In this document: positions 58,521 to 64,000 of the stretch, in pieces
Position numbering within the stretch: position 1 is the first letter of the stretch
Layout: each line of letters opens with the position of its first letter
From: Polyangium jinanense
GTDB lineage: Bacteria; Myxococcota; Polyangia; Polyangiales; Polyangiaceae
Direction: 5' to 3'
Assembly (NCBI RefSeq): GCF_028435365.1
Contig: NZ_JAGTJJ010000028.1
Location: 85,444-149,443, forward strand
DNA length: 64,000 nucleotides
Translations under genes and position numbers: made by a program
Notes under the pieces: model-generated
What the model saw: only the letters and a program-made list of their open reading frames with translations
Database searches by the model: none
What the model was told of the DNA's origin: nothing

Positions 58521-59621
58521 ATGTCCCAGCAGCTTGCCAGGGAAAGCATCGCGAAGGGGGCCGAGGAGCGCGCGGCGGGGGAGCACGCTGCTCGAAGATC
58601 ATTCGGTCCGGAGGACGAGGAGGTCCAAGGGCCGCCCATCTCGATGGATTGCGAGCGGCGGCTCGCCCAGCTCGCTGCATGGTGCAGGGAGCTCGAGGCG
58701 TCGCCGCGGAGCGCGCTACCCCCGTCGCCGGAGGACTGTGCCCGGCTCGGGGAGATGCTACGCGGCATCTGGGAGGCGAGCGACGCACTCGGGCCTTCCG
58801 GCCTCCTGCGTAACTCTCCGGCCCAGCGCCGCTTCCAGGAGGTCCTGGGCACTTATTTCTGGCAGAGCCCCATCATCCATCGCTGCTTCGCCAAACCTCG
58901 GGGCTACGCCGGCGACTTCTTGATGATGGACGACGTGTATAAGAACGTCCCCAAGGGCGAGACGACCCTCGGCCGCTGGATGGACCGATGGGTGCTCGAG
59001 CAGCCCGGCTTCGTCGCGGTCCGGAACCGCCGGGAGAAGCTCAAGTCACTGCTCCACGACGAGTGGAACCGGGGCGCTCGCTACGTCATGAACGTGGCAT
59101 CGGGCGCGGCCTCGGAGCTCTCCGAAGTGGTGCCAACGACGCCGTTCGACGGCGTCACGCTGCTCGACCAGGACCAGGGGGCCCTGTATGCGGCCGTCAC
59201 GGCGCTCGGCAAGCGGATGAATCCTGCCCACGTGCGCACCTGGTCCGGCTCGGTCTTCACGCTCATCCGCGGCAAGGCCACCCTCGTCCCCGGCGACCAG
59301 GACTTCATTTATTCGATCGGCTTGTACGACTACCTCTCGCCCCGGTTCGCGACGGCGCTCACGGCGCGGCTCTGGCTCAACCTCGCGCCGGGGGGCCTCT
59401 TGGCGCTGGGGAACTTCAACGGCCACGATCCCATGCGCCGCTTCATCGAGGCGGCGATGGACTGGTACCTCATTTACAGGGATGTGCCGGACATGCTGGG
59501 GCTGGCCTCGGGGCTGCCGAACGTCGAGGATGCGGAGGTCTGGACGGACCCCACCGGCTGCCTCCACCTCCTCTTGGTCCGCAAGCGTGGCGACCGCCCG
59601 AGCATGGAATCACCACCGTGA
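58521..59621 (+). CDS. PhcB-like SAM methyltransferase
   Basis: A 366-residue class I methyltransferase-like protein. The N-terminal half (about 30-170) contains KPRGYAGDFLMMDDVYKNVP and RNRREKLKSLL. This pattern is typical of the family named after the 3-hydroxypalmitate methyl ester synthase PhcB. The SAM-binding core follows (YVMNVASGAASELSEV, LLDQDQGAL, IYSIGLYDYLS). The product could be a fatty-acid methyl ester signal, but relatives are broad and this is inference. CAGGAG precedes the ATG. The gene converges with the next one with a 12-base overlap. Confidence 0.75.
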   Translation: MSQQLARESIAKGAEERAAGEHAARRSFGPEDEEVQGPPISMDCERRLAQLAAWCRELEASPRSALPPSPEDCARLGEMLRGIWEASDALGPSGLLRNSPAQRRFQEVLGTYFWQSPIIHRCFAKPRGYAGDFLMMDDVYKNVPKGETTLGRWMDRWVLEQPGFVAVRNRREKLKSLLHDEWNRGARYVMNVASGAASELSEVVPTTPFDGVTLLDQDQGALYAAVTALGKRMNPAHVRTWSGSVFTLIRGKATLVPGDQDFIYSIGLYDYLSPRFATALTARLWLNLAPGGLLALGNFNGHDPMRRFIEAAMDWYLIYRDVPDMLGLASGLPNVEDAEVWTDPTGCLHLLLVRKRGDRPSMESPP

Positions 59622-60194
59622 GTGGACGGTGAAGTCGGTCCCGGCGTCGTTGGAGATGGTCGCGGTGACGGTGGCGTCCACGTTGCTCACGAGCTTGTAC
59701 GCCACCTTGTAGACGGCGACGGTGAAGGCGGGGCCGAAGAGGTCGCGCGTGAAGACCACGTCGGCCGAGCGCTCGCCCGTCTTCGAGTACTCGCGCTCGC
59801 CGAAGCTCACGGCCAGGGTGTAGGCATAGGGGCCGTTCGCGACGAGGGCTTGCGGGTTGCCCTGGCCGAACCGGGCCAGCATCTTCCCCACGGGCGACTC
59901 GAGCAGGGAGCTGAAGGCGTGCTGGCCACAGCCGGTCATGACCTCGTCACAGGTCAGGCCGAGGCTCGGGTCGTCGACCAGGCGCCGCGCGACCTTGAGG
60001 AGCGAGGTGACCGGGTACCAGAAGAACGAGCGGATGGTCTTGTCCCCCATCACCTGCGTGCGGATGGTGTTCACCTTCGCGACCCCGTAGGCCTGGCCGA
60101 GGTGGGTGAGCGCGCCGTCGAGCACCATGCCGAGCATGTTGTCGGTGCTCGTTGCCAGCACGATCCGTTTGTCAAGCATCTCCTTGGAGTCCAT
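59610..60194 (-). CDS. TIGR02265/DUF2378-like myxobacterial protein
   Basis: A 194-residue soluble protein. Residues 85-195 follow the layout of the TIGR02265 (DUF2378) family: a helical start, a GKMLARFGQGNPQALVANGPY segment, then FGEREYSKTGERSADVVFTRD and a beta-rich end. That family is largely limited to myxobacteria and is of unknown role. The ATG at 60194 has GGAAAGGACC upstream. It overlaps the PhcB-like gene at its 3' end by 12 bases. Confidence 0.65.
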   Translation of the reverse strand: MDSKEMLDKRIVLATSTDNMLGMVLDGALTHLGQAYGVAKVNTIRTQVMGDKTIRSFFWYPVTSLLKVARRLVDDPSLGLTCDEVMTGCGQHAFSSLLESPVGKMLARFGQGNPQALVANGPYAYTLAVSFGEREYSKTGERSADVVFTRDLFGPAFTVAVYKVAYKLVSNVDATVTATISNDAGTDFTVHSRW

Positions 60195-60531
60195 CGCCCG
60201 TCCAGGTCCTTTCCCAGGAACGAAGTGCTCGCAGCTTACACGAACCTTCCCGTCCGTCACCATCCCCGATGAGGACGTTCGTGCTGCCCATCGAGGCGGC
60301 CGAGCCGTTATCGGTTCTTCGCGCCCAAAGTTCCCCCGTTCTTCCCCCCGCGTTCTACATGGCATGTTCTACATGACAGGTTCGGCGCGGCACGCGCATA
60401 GCACGCGCGCGAGAATCGTGCGTCCGTCATTGCCAGAATGACATGGGAATCGTCCCGCGCTCCACCGCTTCGCGTTTCGGCGTCCGCGTCCGGATTTCAC
60501 TCCGCCTCGGGATCCATGATAGCCTCCTGTC
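60195..60531. other. Divergent intergenic region
   Basis: A 337-base stretch without a convincing gene, between the DUF2378-like gene and the AhpD-like gene. It contains a direct repeat TTCTACATG and a small hairpin GTCATT/AATGAC at 60426-60442. Promoters for both genes must lie here, but no clear consensus is seen. Confidence 0.6.
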
Positions 60532-61560
60532 ATGCCCCACATCCGGATCGTCGAGGCCCACGAAGCGGACGCACCCCTCCGCGCCGTCTACGATGCCGTG
60601 CTGTCGCGCCCGATCCCCGCGGTCTACCGTGCGCCGCACGGCGGACCGGCCGGCATCCACCGCGCGCACAGTCTCGACCCGGATCTCCTCCGGATCACCT
60701 TCGCCGCGACCGGCACGTTCCACCGGGGCGACGGGCTCTCCTGGGCGGAGCGTGAGCTCATCGCCACGTCCGCCTCGCGGACGAACCAGTGCTTTTACTG
60801 AACGTCAGCTCACGCAGAGTTTCTGCGTGCCGCTTCTCAGGATGAGGCCCTCGCCGCGGACGTCGTGACGGGAACCGACCTCCCGCGCGCTTCCCCGCGG
60901 CAGCGCGCCCTGGCCGGGTTCGCGGTCGTCATGACCGAGGCGCCGTGGTCCATCGACGCCGCCGATCTCGACCACCTCCGCGCCGTGGGGTTGTCCGAGG
61001 ACGGCGTCGAGCAGGCCATCTGCGTCGCCGCGTTCTTCAACTACTACACGCGTGTCGCGGACGGCACGGGCATCACGTTCGATTACGAGTCGCCGCTGCC
61101 GCGCCTCACCATCGATCCCACGCGCGAGGCCCTGCCGCGTCCGCCGCCGAGCGACTGGAATCCCGCCGTCGACGGCTCGCGCGTGCCCGTGTTCCCCCGC
61201 CGCGCGTTTGCCCAGGGGCTGCTCGAAGAGTGGCACGCGTATCACTTCGAGCGCGACGTGCTGCTCTCGCGCCACGAGCGTCGGCTCCTCGCCCGCGCCG
61301 CTGCCGCCGAGCTGTGTGATGCCGGCGCGGTCGCCCGCTACGAGGACGCGCTCGCGCGGGATCCTCGCGAGCGCGCCCTCGCGGCGTACGCAACGAAGCT
61401 CACGCGCACGCCGTGGGCCGCCTCCGCCGCGGATGCGGCAGCGCTCCACGCGCACGGCCTCGACGATCCCGCGATCCTCGCGGCCATCACGCTGGTTGCG
61501 CACCAGAACACTTTTTCCCGCATGCACCATGGCCTCGCAGCGCTCGCGACCTCCGGATGA
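60532..61560 (+). CDS. Selenocysteine-containing AhpD-like/CMD-family peroxidase-related protein
   Basis: One frame from 60532 to 61560 is interrupted only by TGA at 60799-60801. With Sec there the product has 342 residues. Around it the sequence is SASRTNQCFY-U-TSAHAEFLR, where relatives have RxNxCxYCxxxH; the TGA replaces the second Cys of the CxxC redox site (Cys87, Sec90, His94). Downstream codons continue the AhpD/carboxymuconolactone-decarboxylase pattern (LSPRQRALAGF-like RASPRQRALAGFAVVMTEAP, then AAFFNYYTRVADG). A second related helical half lies at about 230-340. Reduction of peroxides by a CxxU site is expected. Standard gene calling would give two separate genes. Confidence 0.85.
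60811..60829 (+). promoter_or_regulatory. Candidate bacterial SECIS hairpin
   Basis: CACGCAGA (60811-60818) and TCTGCGTG (60822-60829) form a perfect 8-bp stem with the loop GTT. The loop starts 17 bases after the in-frame TGA. A small apical loop opening with G, set 16-37 bases after UGA, is the established layout for bacterial SECIS elements read by SelB. Confidence 0.75.
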
Positions 61561-61585
61561 CGAGCGCCTCCCCGTCACCGTGGGG

Positions 61586-61934
61586 CCGCCGCGCCGGGGC
61601 GCTGCCCCGGACCCCGCGGGGGCTGTTCGCCCCTCGACCCGAACCAGGGCAAGCCCTGGACTCGGGGTGGAAGAACTGCGCGATGCGCAGTTCTTCCAAC
61701 AGGTCGGTGGCAAGACCATGGAGGTGCGTTCCACGATGGCGACGGGCACGTTGCCTGTTGAATCGTCAACGCCGCGGTTTTGATGGGCAGGGTCGTCGCG
61801 GGTCTTGACCTGGCCTGTTCGATGAACTGCGCATCGCGCAGTTCATCGACCCCGGGTCCAGCGCTTGCGCTGGTCCAGGGTCCAGGGGCGGATAGCCCCG
61901 GTGGGGCCTGGGGCAAAGCCCCAGCGCAGCGCCT
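61586..61934. repeat. Multi-hairpin inverted-arm element, copy 4
   Basis: A 349-bp copy between two same-strand genes. The arms match copies 2 and 3; the core between the two 12-13 bp stems is longer (about 120 bases) and contains unrelated sequence. It includes CCAGGGC/GCCCTGG, GAAGAACTGCGC/GCGCAGTTCTTC, CGATGAACTGCGC/GCGCAGTTCATCG and TGGGGC/GCCCCA stems. No gene is visible in 61561-62042. Confidence 0.85.
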
Positions 61935-62042
61935 CCCAAGAGGCGGCACCGTAGCCGAATACGTCGATTCCCCGACTTCGATCCAGGATCCTCGTCGGCG
62001 CACGGCCCTCGAAAACCCGTTTATACCGGGCCTTGGCCGATC

Positions 62043-63239
62043 ATGCTGGACCTGTTCACCGATGACACGCGCCGCAATCCATTTTCCTTGTACGCAGAGA
62101 TGCGCGCGAAGGCGCCGGTGCTCCACGTCCCGCCGCTCGACCTGTGGATGATCTTCGACTACGAGGGCGTCAAGCGCGCGCTCCACGATCACGACACGTG
62201 GAGCTCCATCGTCACCACGCAGACCGGGCCGACCCCCGATTGGCTCGTCTTCTCGGATCCGCCGCGACACACGTTGCTCCGGAACATCATCCAGCGCGCG
62301 TTCACTCCGCGCTCGATCGCGAACCTCGAGCCCCGCATCCGCGAGCTCTCGCGCGAGCTCGTCGACGGGGTGATCGAGCGGGGCGAGATGGATCTCGTGA
62401 AGGACTACGCCGAGCCCCTGCCGACGATGGTGATCGCGGAGATGATCGGCATTCCGGTCGCCGATCGGCCGCGCTTCGTGCGCTGGAGCGAGATCATCCT
62501 GAACCTCAGCTACACCATGTCGGGCGGCGAGGCTGCGACGCGCGCGGTCGCGGAGCACGCCGCGCTCAAGGAGGAGATGCACGCCTACGTCGACGACCTC
62601 TGCACGGCGCGGAAAAAGGCGCCGAAGGGCGATCTCTTGACGCGGCTCGTGGAGGCGGAGGTGGACGGGGAACGATTGACGGGCGAGGAGATCCTCGGCT
62701 TCTTCCAGCTCCTGCTCGTGGCCGGCACCGAGACGACCACGAACCTCCTCGGCAATACGATCCTCTCGTTCTTCGAGCACCCCGACGAGCTTGCGCGCCT
62801 CGAGGCCGATCCCGCGCGCCTCTTGCCCACGACGATCGAGGAGGTTTTGAGGTACCGCACGCCCGTGTCGATGGTGTTCCGCGCGGCGAAGCGCGACGTG
62901 ATGATCCACGGACAGACGATCCCGGCCGGGAAGTTCGTGCTCTTGCTGATGGGCTCCGCGAACCGGGATCCGAAGCAGTTCCAGGACCCCGACACCTTCG
63001 ACGTCGGCCGCGACCCGAACCCGCACATCGCCTTCGGCCACGGGATCCACTTCTGCCTCGGCGCCTCGTTGTCCCGGCTCGAAGCGAAGGTCGCGATCCC
63101 GGATCTTCTCTCGCGCCTGCGCGGCCTCGCGCCCGCGAGCGATGCGCCATGGCAGCCCCGCAAGGCGCTCCACGTGCACGGCCCGGCGCGCTTGCCCGTG
63201 CGCTTCGAGCCGGGCAAACAGCTCGCCGTGGCGATCTGA
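62043..63239 (+). CDS. Cytochrome P450
   Basis: A 398-residue soluble bacterial P450. It has the I-helix AGTETTTN, the ExxR motif EVLR, the haem-binding loop FGHGIHFCLG with Cys338, and typical length. It inserts one oxygen atom into an organic substrate with electrons from a ferredoxin partner not seen here. There are no polyketide or peptide synthase genes nearby, so a biosynthetic cluster is not supported. It is convergent with the GNAT gene without overlap. Confidence 0.93.
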   Translation: MLDLFTDDTRRNPFSLYAEMRAKAPVLHVPPLDLWMIFDYEGVKRALHDHDTWSSIVTTQTGPTPDWLVFSDPPRHTLLRNIIQRAFTPRSIANLEPRIRELSRELVDGVIERGEMDLVKDYAEPLPTMVIAEMIGIPVADRPRFVRWSEIILNLSYTMSGGEAATRAVAEHAALKEEMHAYVDDLCTARKKAPKGDLLTRLVEAEVDGERLTGEEILGFFQLLLVAGTETTTNLLGNTILSFFEHPDELARLEADPARLLPTTIEEVLRYRTPVSMVFRAAKRDVMIHGQTIPAGKFVLLLMGSANRDPKQFQDPDTFDVGRDPNPHIAFGHGIHFCLGASLSRLEAKVAIPDLLSRLRGLAPASDAPWQPRKALHVHGPARLPVRFEPGKQLAVAI

Positions 63240-63830
63240 TCAGCCGCCGAGCCTCGCGACGAGCCGCTCTTTCACGGCAGGCCACTCGTCGTCGATGATG
63301 CTGAACATCACCGTATCGCGGAGGAAGTCGCCGCGCGTCTTCTGGTACTTGCGCAGCACACCCTCGCGCACGCCGCCGATGCGCGCGATCGCGGCCTGCG
63401 ATTGCAGATTCCGCGCGTCGGTCTTGAGCTGCACGCGCGCGGCGCCGAGCACCTCGAACGCGTGTCGCAAGAGGAGGAACTTCGCCTCCGTGTTGATCGC
63501 CGTGCGTTGCCAGCGCTTGCCGATCCAGGTCCAGCCGATCTCGAGACCACGATCGGTCCGGCTGATGTTGAGGTACCGCGTCGCGCCGCAAGCGCGCCCA
63601 TCCGCGAGGCTGACCTGCACGAACGCGACCTGCCCACCGGAGGCCTGCGCGTCCAGCGCCGATCTGATGTGCGTCTCCATCGCTTCGAGCGAGAGCGGCG
63701 GCTCGATCGACATCCACTGCCAGATGGACGCGTCCTCCGCGAGCGCAGCGAGCAACGCAGGCGCATGCGCAAGCGTGAGGGGCTCCAGGCGGACGTGGCG
63801 TCCTTCGAGGGGAATGGGTCGCGGATCCAT
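63240..63830 (-). CDS. GNAT acetyltransferase (RimJ/RimL type)
   Basis: A 196-residue acetyltransferase. The RimJ/RimL-like N-terminus (LEGRHVRLEPLTLAHAPALL) is followed by the acetyl-CoA-binding core (IGWTWIGKRWQRTAINTEAK) and the end motif NLQSQAAIARIGGVREGVLR. It acetylates a protein N-terminus or small amine. The ATG at 63830 is used; the frame is open further upstream, but that part overlaps repeat copy 5. Confidence 0.85.
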   Translation of the reverse strand: MDPRPIPLEGRHVRLEPLTLAHAPALLAALAEDASIWQWMSIEPPLSLEAMETHIRSALDAQASGGQVAFVQVSLADGRACGATRYLNISRTDRGLEIGWTWIGKRWQRTAINTEAKFLLLRHAFEVLGAARVQLKTDARNLQSQAAIARIGGVREGVLRKYQKTRGDFLRDTVMFSIIDDEWPAVKERLVARLGG

Positions 63831-63841
63831 GCCGCCTTGTA

Positions 63842-64000
63842 CCGCGCGGGGCGTTGCCCCGCACCCCAGAAGGGGGCTGTCCGCCCCCTTCACCCCGGAC
63901 CAGGCACGGCCTGGACCGAGGGCCGAGAAACCGCGCGATGCGCGGTTTCTCGGACGGGCCCGTGGCAAGACCATTCGGCCTGTTCGATGAACTGCGCATC
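63842..64000. repeat. Multi-hairpin inverted-arm element, copy 5 (cut by window end)
   Basis: The left arm has GCGGGGC/GCCCCGC, GGGGGC/GCCCCC and CCAGGC/GCCTGG stems. Its main stem is changed to GAGAAACCGCGC/GCGCGGTTTCTC; both sides changed together. The right arm starts with GATGAACTGCGC and is cut at 64000. It lies just upstream of the GNAT start. Confidence 0.8.

Noticed and set aside
60532..60801. Reading 60532-60801 and 60865-61560 as two separate genes
   Set aside because: Both are in the same frame, and the 63 bases between them also encode family-typical sequence. A SECIS-like hairpin follows the TGA, so one gene with Sec is the better reading.
62043..63239. A secondary-metabolite cluster around the P450 and Rieske genes
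   Set aside because: No polyketide, peptide synthase, terpene or RiPP gene is seen in the window; these are isolated oxygenases.

Overview
The window is very GC-rich and densely coded on both strands. Traits point to a myxobacterium of the Polyangiales type (Polyangium/Sorangium relatives): about twenty predicted lipoproteins, Cys-rich surface repeat proteins, a MYXO-CTERM-like tail, an ECF sigma/FecR module, and a protein resembling the myxobacterial TIGR02265/DUF2378 family. This assignment is an inference from gene content. No rRNA, tRNA or CRISPR array was seen.

Layout. 1-4.4 kb (minus): an ECF sigma factor, a FecR-like protein and an exported protein of unknown function, then a Cys-rich lipoprotein and a further lipoprotein. 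4.5-10.6 kb (plus): five lipoprotein genes headed by a close paralogue of the Cys-rich gene, behind a candidate ECF promoter. 10.6-17.7 kb: a LysR/aldo-keto reductase divergon, a protein of unknown function, a ricin-lectin protein with a broken reading frame, and 86-bp tandem repeats. 17.6-19.6 kb: a five-hairpin cluster with an IS1182-type element inserted at its edge. 19.7-28.6 kb: PLP enzyme, lipoprotein hydrolase, DEAD-box helicase, a membrane/PfpI fusion and a ferritin-like lipoprotein. 28.6-33.8 kb: an iron-linked operon (imelysin, DUF1111 di-haem protein, imelysin, HTTM protein) behind a 7-1-7 palindrome resembling a Fur site. 33.8-48.8 kb: M28 peptidase, lipoproteins, amino-acid permease, an exported methyltransferase, di-haem peroxidase, class III cyclase, beta-propeller and beta-helix proteins, and ligA. 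48.9-64 kb: SDR, DUF2231, CPA2 antiporter, DUF4142, VOC, Rieske oxygenase, PhcB-like methyltransferase, an AhpD-like gene with an in-frame TGA, P450 and GNAT.

Two observations stand out. First, the gene at 60532-61560 is one reading frame interrupted by a single in-frame TGA, placed where the second Cys of an AhpD-type CxxC motif belongs. A perfect 8-bp hairpin with a GTT loop begins 9 nt after the TGA. This is the expected signature of a selenoprotein (CxxU) with a bacterial SECIS element, and ordinary annotation would split it into two genes. Second, five copies of a roughly 310-350 bp intergenic element (the fifth cut by the window edge) are each built from two inverted arms of stacked hairpins. 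Compensatory base changes between copies suggest that the structure itself is conserved. I do not recognise this element as a named family.
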